Assembly: GCA_930989535.1 (NCBI GenBank)
Contig: CAKNLK010000009.1
Location: 19,860-83,859 of the forward strand
Reading direction: 5' to 3'
Length of the DNA: 64,000 nucleotides
Source of the DNA: an uncultured Clostridia bacterium
GTDB lineage: Bacteria > Bacillota > Clostridia > Christensenellales > Borkfalkiaceae
Part shown: positions 27,201 to 34,970 of the stretch, one piece after another
Position numbering within the stretch: position 1 is the first letter of the stretch
Layout of the letters: each line of letters opens with the position of its first letter
Notes under the pieces: generated by a model
Seen by the model: only the letters and a program-made list of their open reading frames with translations
What the model was told of the DNA's origin: nothing
The model's database searches: none
Position numbers and translations under genes: made by a program

Positions 27201-27499
27201 GCATCTTCCATCTGTTTAAAAATACGTTTGCGGAGGAGGCGGAGCGCGCGGCAAGCACGCCGGGCGCGCGCGTCGTGGACGTGCGCACCCCCGAGGAATA
27301 TGCGGCGGGGCATCTGCCGAACGCAGAGAACATCCCGCTCGACGCGCTCGCGGGCGCCAAGTTTTCGGCGGGCGAAACGCTGTTCGTCTACTGCCACAGC
27401 GGCGCGCGCAGCGCGCGGGCGGCGGCCTTTTTCAAGGGTAAGGGGATAGACGCCGTCAATATGGGCGGAATCGCGGGGTACCGCGGAAAACTCGAATAA
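27197..27499 (+). CDS. Single-domain rhodanese
   Basis: 100 residues. VVDVRTPEEYAAGHLPNAENIPLDAL is the rhodanese start and YCHSGARS carries the persulfide cysteine (Cys66). It moves sulfane sulfur between thiols. Its overlap with the thioredoxin gene and the CoA-disulfide reductase-rhodanese fusion downstream suggest a polysulfide or persulfide reduction route. Confidence 0.9.
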   Translation: MSIFHLFKNTFAEEAERAASTPGARVVDVRTPEEYAAGHLPNAENIPLDALAGAKFSAGETLFVYCHSGARSARAAAFFKGKGIDAVNMGGIAGYRGKLE

Positions 27500-27602
27500 T
27501 TACGGATTTTGCGGGGCGGGCGCATTATGCACACCAATCCGCGCATAAAAACGGGGGTTCGGTGCAAAAAGACGCGGCCGAACGCAAAAAGGAGCGAATT
27601 TT

Positions 27603-29297
27603 ATGAAAGTTGTCATCATCGGCGGGGTGGCGGGCGGAGCTACGGCGGCGGCGCGCCTGCGCCGCCTCGACGAAAGCGCGGAAATTGTCGTTTTGGAGCG
27701 GAGCGGCTACGTTTCGTACGCCAACTGCGGCCTGCCGTACTACATAGGCGGCGCTATCAAGGAGCGGGGCAAGCTCACCTTGCAGACGCCGCAGAGTTTC
27801 AAGCGCCGCTTCAACGTGGACGTGCGCGTCCGCAGCGAGGCAATCGAAATCCTGCGCGAAGCCAAGCAGGTGCGCGTGCGCGATTTGGAGAGCGGAAAGG
27901 AATACCTCGAAAGTTACGATAAGCTCGTCTATTCCCCCGGCGCGCGGGCGGTCGTGCCGCCCTTCGTGCCCGCGCACGAGCGGGTGCTCACCCTGCGCAC
28001 GGTGGAGGATACCTTCCGCATCGACGACTTTATCAAGGAAAAATCGCCGAAAAGCGCGCTCGTTATCGGCGGCGGCTTTATCGGGCTGGAGGCGGCGGAA
28101 AACCTCCTCGCGCGCGGCTTACAGGTCGCCCTCGTCGAATTGGGAGACCAGGTGATGCCGCCCTTCGATTACGACATGGCTTGTATTCTCCATTCCCGCC
28201 TGCGCGAAGGGGGCGTCGATTTGCGCCTTTCGCAAAAAGTCGAGGCGCTGTCGGCGGACGGGCAGGGCATCGCGGCGAAAATCGAGGGCAGGGGAGAAAT
28301 CCGTGCAGACATCGCGCTCGTCTGCGTCGGCGTTGCGCCCGAAACGCAGCTTGCCAGGGCGGCGGGGCTGGAACTCGGTATCAAGGGTGCCGTCGTAACC
28401 GATGAACATATGCGCACGTCCGATTCCGACATCTACGCCGTCGGCGACGCGGTGCAGGTGAAAAACTTCGTCACGGGCGAAACGGCGCTGTTCCCGCTCG
28501 CGGGGCCGGCGAACAAGCAGGGCAGAATCGCCGCCGACAACATCTGCGGCCTGGGCAGCCGCTTTGCGGGAGCGCAGGGCTCTTCCGTCGTAAAGGTGTT
28601 CGATATGACGGCGGCAAGTACGGGGTTGAGCGAAAAGGCGGCGGAGGCCGCGGGTTTTGCCTGCGGCGCGGTATTGCTGTTCTCCCCCGACCACGCGACC
28701 TATTACCCGGGCGCGCGCAACATGACGCTGAAGGTCGTGTACAACAGGGAGGACGGGCGCATCCTCGGCGCGCAGGCGGTGGGCTACGGCGGCGTGGATA
28801 AGCGCATCGACGTTCTCGCGACGGCTATCCGCGCGAAGATGACGGCGCAGGAACTGACCGAGCTCGATTTGTGCTACGCGCCGCCCTTCTCTTCGGCGAA
28901 AGACCCCGTCAATATGGCGGGTTACGTCATCGAAAACGTGCGGCTGGGCATCGTAAAGCAGCACACTTGGCGGGAGATGGAAGAAATCTGCAAGGACAAA
29001 AACGCCCTCCTTTTGGACGTGCAGACGGCGCCCGAGTACGAAGCTGCGCATTTTGAAGGGGCAGTCAATATCCCCGTCGACGAGCTCCGCGCCCGCCTCG
29101 GCGAGCTGGACAGGGGCAAAAAAATCTACGTCAACTGCTACAGCGGGCTGCGCAGCTATATTGCCTGCCGCATTCTTTCGGAAAACGGGTTTGACTGTTC
29201 GAATTTTTCCGGCGGTATCCGCTTTTATAAGGTGGTGGCCGAGGGCGGAAATTACGATTCCGTTTCCCGCCATCTGTGCGGCGTACGAGCGGATTGA
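27603..29297 (+). CDS. CoA-disulfide reductase with C-terminal rhodanese domain
   Basis: 564 residues. An N-terminal FAD/NAD(P)H reductase (about 1-450) starts VVIIGGVAGGATAAARLRR; SYANCGLPYYIGG holds the single redox cysteine (Cys42) of the CoADR family; and DSDIYAVGDAVQV binds FAD. The rhodanese domain (about 465-550) has the active cysteine in VNCYSGLRSY. Such fusions reduce CoA persulfides and polysulfides. Third gene of the cluster, 103 bases after the rhodanese, with AAGGAG before the ATG. Confidence 0.92.
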   Translation: MKVVIIGGVAGGATAAARLRRLDESAEIVVLERSGYVSYANCGLPYYIGGAIKERGKLTLQTPQSFKRRFNVDVRVRSEAIEILREAKQVRVRDLESGKEYLESYDKLVYSPGARAVVPPFVPAHERVLTLRTVEDTFRIDDFIKEKSPKSALVIGGGFIGLEAAENLLARGLQVALVELGDQVMPPFDYDMACILHSRLREGGVDLRLSQKVEALSADGQGIAAKIEGRGEIRADIALVCVGVAPETQLARAAGLELGIKGAVVTDEHMRTSDSDIYAVGDAVQVKNFVTGETALFPLAGPANKQGRIAADNICGLGSRFAGAQGSSVVKVFDMTAASTGLSEKAAEAAGFACGAVLLFSPDHATYYPGARNMTLKVVYNREDGRILGAQAVGYGGVDKRIDVLATAIRAKMTAQELTELDLCYAPPFSSAKDPVNMAGYVIENVRLGIVKQHTWREMEEICKDKNALLLDVQTAPEYEAAHFEGAVNIPVDELRARLGELDRGKKIYVNCYSGLRSYIACRILSENGFDCSNFSGGIRFYKVVAEGGNYDSVSRHLCGVRAD

Positions 29298-29429
29298 CGA
29301 ACGCGCCGCATACGCTGGAATTCGAACGCGCCGTAATGCAGGGGCTGCAAAAATAATTTTGAAACGCCATATTGCAAAATAAACTCAACAAAAGCGAATT
29401 GCAATAAACAAAAGCGAAGACCGTTATCG

Positions 29430-29461
29430 GGCGCTCCACGCGGTGGGGCGCCATTTATTTT
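29430..29461 (+). terminator. Terminator after the CoA-disulfide reductase gene
   Basis: GGCGCTCCAC pairs with GTGGGGCGCC (one G-U type pair) around GCG, then ATTTATTTT. The rest of 29298-29594 holds only this and the next promoter. Confidence 0.75.
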
Positions 29462-29488
29462 ATAAAATAAATGACAAAATATGTCAGT

Positions 29489-29542
29489 TATCAATTTTTG
29501 ATAGCGATATTAGTTGTCTTTTTAAAAGTTAAGTGATAAAAT
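29489..29542 (+). promoter_or_regulatory. Promoter of the subtilase gene with an upstream palindrome
   Basis: TTGTCT (29514-29519), 17-base spacer, TAAAAT (29537-29542). A 15-bp palindrome, TATCAATTTTTGATA, lies at 29489-29503 just upstream of the -35 box and could be an operator. Confidence 0.55.
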
Positions 29543-29594
29543 ATAGGTGCAAAGATGGTAAAATTTTCATGAAAAATATGTGGAGGTAAAAAGT

Positions 29595-31550
29595 ATGGCG
29601 AAGATTTGGAAAAAAGCAATCGTTGCGCTGCTGGCGTTGGTCTGCTCGTTTACGCTGTTTGCGGCCTGCGCGACGGAAATTGCGAACGATTCGATTCCGT
29701 TGACAGATTTGACGGAATCGTATGAAGGGGAGGTAAAGGATTCGAGCGGCAACTTGCTCGTTCCGTTCGACGTGGCGTACCCCGAAGCGTTCGAATCGGG
29801 GCAGTATAAATACGACGAAGACACGCTGCTTTTGAAGCTGAAGGAGGGCGAGGGCACGCTCAGCCGCGATTTGAAGAACTGCGGCTTTTCCTCGCTGGAA
29901 AAATTCTCCTCTTCCGACGCGGGCAACTGGTACCGCGCGCAGCTGAAAAAGAGCGCGAATATCCATACGGCGATCCAAAAGGCGCGCTCGCTCGACGAGG
30001 TGCTCGTCGCCGATTACGACTATCTGTATGAAACGGAGAGCGCTGTGCCTGCCTCCGCAGACGGCTCGACGGATGCGGACGGCATTTTAGACGAGCTTAT
30101 CGACGACGTTCTCGGCAACGTCGAAGTGAAAAATCAGTGGTATCTGACTTCGAGCGCCATTCAGCGCTCCTGGCGGTATCTGCAGGCGAACGGCATTTCG
30201 GCGGGCGGCCTCGGTTCGGTGGTGGTCGCCGTAATCGATACGGGCGTCGACTATACGCACCCCGATTTGCAGGCAAATATGTGGGTGAACACGGCGGAGA
30301 TCCCCGGCAACGGCATCGACGACGACAACAACGGCTACATAGACGATATTTACGGCGCCAACACGGTCGCGGATAACGGCGGCGCCGACGGCGCCGAGGG
30401 CGACCCGATGGACGACCACGGCCACGGCACGCACGTCGCGGGCGTTATCGGCGCGGCGAACAACCGCGAGGGCATCGTCGGCGTGGCGTACAACGCAAAA
30501 ATCATGGCGGTCAAGGCAGGGCAGGCGACGGGCGTTTTCAACCAGTCGGATATCGCCGAGGCGATTCTCTACGCCTACGATATGGGCGCGGACGTGATCA
30601 ACATGTCCTTCGGCGGGGCGGCATGCTCCATCGCCGTGCAGGATGCGCTCTCCACCGCCTACACCCGCGCAACGCTCGTGGCTTCCGCCGGCAACGACGG
30701 TATACCGAACGAGGCTACAGATAATTATAAAGAATACGGCGACTATATGCCCAACTACCCCGCGGCGCTCTCGTACGTTATCGGCGTGATGAGCGTGGGG
30801 CCTTTGGGCGTGGAATCTTCCTTTACCAACTGGGATGCGGTTGCGTATAACGGCGTAGAATACGAAATGTACGCCCCCGGCGAGGGGATTATGAGCACGC
30901 TCCCCGGCGGCAAGTACGGCAGGCTTTCGGGCACGTCGATGGCGGCGCCCATCGTTTCGGGCGCGGCGGCTCTCCTGCGCTCGTATTATACCGACAGGGA
31001 TATGTATCCCTCTCGCTTTATCTCCGCGCAGCTCTCCGCGACCAGCGGCGACGAAGCGATGTGTGGGAGTTCCACACATGGATTGCATAATCTCCCCATG
31101 CGCCTGAACGTGTACGACGCGCTCACCAAACTCCCCAAGCCGGACGTGGCGCTGTACGAACATTACCTGTTTGACGGGGAAGACATCGCCGAAGGCAACA
31201 ACGGCGACGGCGTTGTCGACGCGGGCGAAACGATTGCAATCGGCGCGGTGCTGCGCAACCGCTGGGGCATGTCGGAAAATACGATTGTCTCCATCGATGC
31301 AGAAGGCGACACAGGCATCGCCAACCCGTATGTTGAAATCCTCACCGGCTCGGCGAACTTCGAGGGGGTGGGCACCTATTCCACAAAGGATACGCTCAGC
31401 CGCAATGACCAGGGCGTCATCACGGGCACGGAAAACCCGCTCGTCATTAAAATTGCCGATAACTGCCCGAACGATTATCGGATTCAATTAAACGTCACGA
31501 TAACCTACGGCAACGGGCTGGACGAGGAAGACCATAAATATCCGTTTTGA
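29595..31550 (+). CDS. Subtilisin-like (S8) serine protease lipoprotein, C-terminally truncated
   Basis: 651 residues as read. A lipobox FAAC at about 22-25 anchors it outside the membrane, and a propeptide-like region follows. The S8 domain has the triad Asp215 (VIDTGVDYTHPDL), His277 (HGHGTHVAG) and Ser448 (GTSMAAP). A Ca-binding-like stretch GIDDDNNGYID lies between Asp and His. The C-terminal beta domain stops abruptly at EDHKYPF, where an AT-rich mobile element begins, so the original gene was probably longer. GGAGGT supports the ATG at 29595. Confidence 0.88.
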   Translation: MAKIWKKAIVALLALVCSFTLFAACATEIANDSIPLTDLTESYEGEVKDSSGNLLVPFDVAYPEAFESGQYKYDEDTLLLKLKEGEGTLSRDLKNCGFSSLEKFSSSDAGNWYRAQLKKSANIHTAIQKARSLDEVLVADYDYLYETESAVPASADGSTDADGILDELIDDVLGNVEVKNQWYLTSSAIQRSWRYLQANGISAGGLGSVVVAVIDTGVDYTHPDLQANMWVNTAEIPGNGIDDDNNGYIDDIYGANTVADNGGADGAEGDPMDDHGHGTHVAGVIGAANNREGIVGVAYNAKIMAVKAGQATGVFNQSDIAEAILYAYDMGADVINMSFGGAACSIAVQDALSTAYTRATLVASAGNDGIPNEATDNYKEYGDYMPNYPAALSYVIGVMSVGPLGVESSFTNWDAVAYNGVEYEMYAPGEGIMSTLPGGKYGRLSGTSMAAPIVSGAAALLRSYYTDRDMYPSRFISAQLSATSGDEAMCGSSTHGLHNLPMRLNVYDALTKLPKPDVALYEHYLFDGEDIAEGNNGDGVVDAGETIAIGAVLRNRWGMSENTIVSIDAEGDTGIANPYVEILTGSANFEGVGTYSTKDTLSRNDQGVITGTENPLVIKIADNCPNDYRIQLNVTITYGNGLDEEDHKYPF

Positions 31551-32502
31551 CGCTTTTCTGAATCTGTCCGAAAGTATGTCGCAGACCATACGGGGAAATG
31601 TGTGGTAAGCCGTAATCGAGCAATACCTTTTTGAGATGTCGGGCGAACATTCGTTCCAACAGTTGGTTGCCCTCTCTTGTGACGCATAGATAGGGGGAGT
31701 CAATGTTATGGGCAGTCTTGTAGCGGAATATTTCCTTAATGAAAGAATCTTCCAAAGGGAACGCTCGGACGCTCTTTTCGGTTTTGGTATCGCCTGTGGC
31801 AAGGTATAGTTTTTGATTTTTCCTTTGAACATATACCACGGCTTTATCAATTTTTAGTATGTTGCCGTGAATATCCTCGTTGGTTAAAGCTAACGCCTCG
31901 CTCGGTCGTAATCCTAAACCACCCATAAGCAGTACAGGGGTATAGATAGGGCTGTCGATTTCGAGCAGTACCTCAAGTAGTCTTTTGTATTGTTTCAAGT
32001 TGTAGTAAGGGGTTTCTTTCGGAGTGTATTGCGGAATCTTCAGCTTGCGGTAGATATTGTTGTCAATCAGATCGACACGCTCCATATAGTTATAAAGAAT
32101 GGAAAGACATTGACAGATAGTTTTGCATTTCCTCGGAGTATCGAGATTAGCGTTGATGAAGTCCTGTAAAAGCATGGCGGTAGGTTGGGTAGGTTTCATT
32201 TGCCCGATTGCGCCATTGATGAGTGCAAATCCCTGTTCGTAGAAAGCCATTGTATTTTTAGATACTTTATCGACAAACTCTTTTTCATAAAGCAGTTTTT
32301 CAATCACTTGCCGAATGGTAATGTTTCTGTCGGTAATAACCTTTTTCGCCATCTCTGCGGCGTATGTGGTAGCCCATTTTTTAGCCTTTGCCTGTGTAGT
32401 AAAACCGCCCTTATACTTTTTCTGATGAACACCCCGAGCGTCGGTATAGCAAGCGGTGATACACCAAGTCTTTCCGTTCGCCTCTAATTTCGGTTGAGCC
32501 AT
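31495..32502 (-). pseudogene. Tyrosine-recombinase integrase, missing the catalytic tyrosine
   Basis: 335 residues from the ATG at 32502 (GGAGGT upstream). The arm-binding and core-binding domains are intact. The catalytic domain shows the first Arg in GGLGLRPSEALAL, a Lys in TKTEKSVRAFPL, and the box II Arg in YGLRHTF. Right after that the reading frame runs into QIQKSVKTDIYG and out into the protease gene. The usual LGHxxxxxTxxxYxH end with the nucleophilic Tyr is absent, so the protein cannot recombine DNA as it stands. The last codons overlap the protease 3' end on the other strand. Confidence 0.85.
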
Positions 32503-32533
32503 AATAAATAACCTCCATAAAGTTTGATAAATG

Positions 32534-32575
32534 AAAAAAAGGGCGTACAATCCGTGGTAAGACTGTACGCCCTTT
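32534..32575 (-). terminator. Hairpin upstream of the integrase
   Basis: AAAGGGCGTACA pairs with TGTACGCCCTTT around 14 bases; the minus-strand transcript continues into a U-run. It separates the integrase from the upstream element genes. Confidence 0.8.
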
Positions 32576-32615
32576 CGATAGTTGATGGTATTGTTGTCAT
32601 AAAGATTTTTTCGTG

Positions 32616-32700
32616 GGTTGTGTGTAATTTATGTAAATAAAAACAAACTTTTTTTGAAAATAGAAATATAAAAAGAGTTAGTATCACGCTACACATTTTA
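32616..32700 (-). repeat. Inverted copy A of a ~75-bp element sequence
   Basis: Read on the minus strand this AT-rich stretch (TGTGTA..., TTTTTATATT, AAAAAAAGTTTGT, ...ATTACACA) aligns with the plus strand at 56930-57004. The order and spacing of the blocks are the same and most bases match by eye. In both places it follows an element gene and precedes a strong hairpin. Confidence 0.5.
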
Positions 32701-32723
32701 CACAGAGCAAAAGGGATAGCTTC

Positions 32724-33122
32724 TCACCGCAGACACTCAAACCGTTGGGAGATACGCCAAAGGGTTTCCTCGAAGCTGAACCATGCCAAAAGGGTTTGGT
32801 TGTCCGATTCCTCCGCAAACATATCCCTCTCGTTCCATTCCCGCAGTATATCCTTTGGGTTATAGGTGCTCACCTCCCGCATGACTTCCATGAGCAGGTG
32901 TCGTATATCCTGTTGATACTTCTCATAGAAAGCGGCAATGTCGTTTGTATAGATAAGCTCTGCCACACACCCCGAAACACACCCGTGCGTGAGTACCTCG
33001 GTAAATATCCGCTTCTTGTCCGTGTAGTCATTCCAACGCCGTATCACGAAGTCACAAACCGCTTTTGTGAGAGGGCTTGCGTTCCGCTTGATTTCCCGTA
33101 TATTCGTAAGTGTCAGTTTCAT
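32724..33122 (-). CDS. DUF7222-type mobile-element protein
   Basis: 132 residues, beginning KLTLTNIREIKRNASPLTKAVCDFVI, with HGCVSGCVAELIYTNDIAAFYEKY and QTLLAWFSFEETLWRISQRFECL. This is the pattern of the small DUF7222 proteins carried by Firmicute conjugative elements. Its function is not known. GGAGGT overlaps the stop of the DUF2958 gene upstream, so the two are coupled. Confidence 0.7.
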   Translation of the reverse strand: MKLTLTNIREIKRNASPLTKAVCDFVIRRWNDYTDKKRIFTEVLTHGCVSGCVAELIYTNDIAAFYEKYQQDIRHLLMEVMREVSTYNPKDILREWNERDMFAEESDNQTLLAWFSFEETLWRISQRFECLR

Positions 33123-33126
33123 TGCC

Positions 33127-33462
33127 TCAACCTCCGTACCGTTTCAGACACTCTCCCACGGTCATGCCGTCGGGGATATATAAATCTCTTTCGAGCGGAA
33201 AGCGATAGCCGAATACTTTGACTTTCGTCTGCATGAGTTCCGAAAGGGTAACATAGCCCCATCCCCATTCAAAGATATGGCAGTACCCGAAGAACAGCCA
33301 ATCCCCGTTGTCCTGTTTCTCTGCCTCCGTGACGAGCCATGTACCTGCCCCGTAAGGATTGAAATACTTCACGAGTATTTGAGCGTTCAAGCCTTTACCG
33401 TCTTGCGAATACAAGGGGTATCTGCGTGCCTTAACCTCTAATTGTTTGTTCCATAGTTGCAT
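33127..33462 (-). CDS. DUF2958-type mobile-element protein
   Basis: 111 residues. KYFNPYGAGTWLVTEAEKQDNGDWLFFGYCHIFEWGWGYVTLSEL is the DUF2958 signature seen on plasmids and conjugative elements. Its function is not established. GGAGGA precedes the ATG. Second-last gene in a minus-strand run that ends with the integrase. Confidence 0.8.
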   Translation of the reverse strand: MQLWNKQLEVKARRYPLYSQDGKGLNAQILVKYFNPYGAGTWLVTEAEKQDNGDWLFFGYCHIFEWGWGYVTLSELMQTKVKVFGYRFPLERDLYIPDGMTVGECLKRYGG

Positions 33463-33527
33463 GGTGTTTTCCTCCGTAAAATTGATTTTTTAATATGAGT
33501 GATAACCAACATTCGGGCGGCGGGTAT

Positions 33528-33596
33528 TCAATACAAGCCGTGCAGGTAGAGCCAAAAGAGAATGAAGATAAAGACAATCATGATAAGCATAAACAT
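33528..33596 (-). CDS. Very small membrane peptide
   Basis: A 22-residue ORF that is almost entirely hydrophobic (starts MFMLIMIVFIF, ends HGLY), so a single membrane helix. AGGAGG lies seven bases before its ATG and overlaps the stop codon of the gene upstream, which is strong support for translation. No relative known to me. Confidence 0.5.
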   Translation of the reverse strand: MFMLIMIVFIFILFWLYLHGLY

Positions 33597-33608
33597 AGGC
33601 TAAGCCTC

Positions 33609-33788
33609 CTAATAGAGCCGAATAATACGGATATGCTTGCGTTGCAAGCCGAACTCTCTGCGGAATCTCTGTATCGCCTCTCGGAACGGATAGAAGATAT
33701 AGCAACGATCTGTATGCCTCCCGTATTCGTCCGTGTAAGCAAACACTAAATTGCCGTAGCGGTCGTAATGATAGAATAGCGTTCTCAC
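33609..33788 (-). CDS. Small basic-aromatic element protein
   Basis: 59 residues from a GTG start at 33788, with GGGAGGAAT upstream that overlaps the stop of the preceding gene. It starts MRTLFYHYDRYGNLVFAYTD and ends in a basic tail (QRKHIRIIRLY). Not recognised; probably an accessory protein of the mobile element. Confidence 0.55.
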   Translation of the reverse strand: MRTLFYHYDRYGNLVFAYTDEYGRHTDRCYIFYPFREAIQRFRREFGLQRKHIRIIRLY

Positions 33789-33800
33789 GGCGATTCCTCC

Positions 33801-34169
33801 CTAAGCGATATTCAAGAGCCGTTGTACGCTCTCGGAGAGAGTTGTAAGGCAAGCGTAGTGATTCATGCCTCCGAGATAATCTCTTTCGTTCTTTGCGGTG
33901 CGAATCAATATGTGGTAATACCACTCATTATTGAAGAATCGGACATCGCTTATAGAGAGATAAACGTGCCTATTCTCCGCATTTCGGATAAAGGCGGAAA
34001 AGTTGTAATGATTGCGCCCGACATTTACAAGTTCCCAACCGTGGAGTTTACAGAGGGAACGAAGATAATTGATATACTTTGTCTGAAAGGTCTTGTAGTC
34101 TTTGTCCGTATATACGCCCGTACTGAACGTGTGGGTAAGATACTTGCGAAGTTCGTTTAAGTTTGCCAT
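33801..34169 (-). CDS. Hypothetical mobile-element protein
   Basis: 122 residues starting MANLNELRKYLTHTFSTGVYT, with a mixed alpha/beta pattern (HVYLSISDVRFFNNEWYYHILIRTAKN). AGGAGA precedes the ATG. First clear gene of the minus-strand run 122 aa, 59 aa, 22 aa, DUF2958, DUF7222, integrase. Typical of element modules of unknown role. Confidence 0.65.
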   Translation of the reverse strand: MANLNELRKYLTHTFSTGVYTDKDYKTFQTKYINYLRSLCKLHGWELVNVGRNHYNFSAFIRNAENRHVYLSISDVRFFNNEWYYHILIRTAKNERDYLGGMNHYACLTTLSESVQRLLNIA

Positions 34170-34255
34170 AGCGATAAAATCTCCTGTAAGATAGTATTAA
34201 ATCGTAGGAACAGGTCGGGAGGCTATGCCTCCGTGGAGTGGAAAGGTGGTTGCCG

Positions 34256-34327
34256 TCAGTCCTCAAAGGAGCGTTTAATGAGCAGAAACATAATGATATA
34301 AAAGACGATAATTGCTATGATTCTCAC
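34256..34327 (-). CDS. Possible second tiny membrane peptide
   Basis: 23 residues if GTG at 34327 is used: hydrophobic middle IIAIIVFYIIMFLLI and a polar RSFED tail. A GGAGG sits too close to this GTG for comfort, so the start is uncertain. It resembles the 22-residue peptide further along in size and layout. A GGAGGC-TAT-GCCTCC hairpin lies just downstream. Confidence 0.3.
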   Translation of the reverse strand: MRIIAIIVFYIIMFLLIKRSFED

Positions 34328-34359
34328 CTCCGAAAAGAAATATTGAATATATGAAAAAA

Positions 34360-34404
34360 GCCGCCCTGCAAAGCAGATGAAATCTGACAATGCAAGGCGG
34401 CTTG
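34360..34404 (-). terminator. Two-level hairpin, terminator-like on the minus strand
   Basis: Outer arms AAGCCGCC and GGCGGCTT enclose TGCA/TGCA and CAGAT/ATCTG pairs; the minus-strand transcript continues into six U. It may be an attenuator for the small-gene run. Between 34405 and 34836 I see no gene I can support; a shorter stem CGGGGAAA/TTTCCCCG with a T-tail lies at 34837-34874. Confidence 0.55.
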
Positions 34405-34880
34405 TGTTTTCCTTGTGGTGTTCGGGAAACGGAGTTTACATTTTTTTCCGAAACGCAAATATTCAGTTGTATATGCTCTGTTGCACCTCTCCACCGAGAG
34501 TAAAAACGGGCATTGCGTTTTTTCCGTACAGATACAGTCTGAATCAAGAATTTGAGAGGCAAAGGGCGGCGGTCGATAGATTTATCGAGGCATACCTCTT
34601 TCGTCCGCAGATTAAGACTGTGCTACACGCTACGGAGCTTAAAACGCATTGTAGGCATAGTGTTCAACGGGCGGCGGTTGTGACGATTGCGTTTTTGCTT
34701 GCTAAATAGCCTTTAAGCTTTTATTTACGGGCAATAACAACGGGGTAAGGTGTTTTATCGAGGCGAGGGTGTTTTGCCGCTTATTATGCCGTTGGTGGTA
34801 TATCACGGAGGAAAAACGCCATTCTGCGGGGAAAGGCTGAAAAGCGATTGCAATTTTCCCCGTTTTGTGGTATTATACAC

Positions 34881-34970
34881 TTGCGACACAATTCAATAGT
34901 TCCCCTTTTAGGAGTACAATCATGCGATTTTGTACTTCCGTTTTCCTATTAGGGGAGAATTGTGTCGCAA
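34881..34970. repeat. 90-bp imperfect palindrome with 14-bp terminal inverted repeats
   Basis: TTGCGACACAATTC at 34881-34894 is the exact inverse of GAATTGTGTCGCAA at 34957-34970. Inside, CCCCTTTTAGGAG and GTACAA pair imperfectly with GTAC...CCTATTAGGGG. It has the form of a small non-coding mobile element (MITE) or a folded single-strand replication/transfer site. Confidence 0.6.

Noticed and set aside
30087..31487. 466-codon minus-strand frame opposite the subtilase
   Set aside because: The subtilase triad on the plus strand is unambiguous; the minus frame is Val/Arg/His-rich without features.
33490..33924. 144-codon minus-strand frame
   Set aside because: It overlaps two short ORFs with better ribosome sites (59 and 22 residues) and lacks one itself.
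34377..34709. 110-codon plus-strand frame in the element
   Set aside because: Its start lies inside a hairpin, there is no ribosome site, and the product resembles no family.
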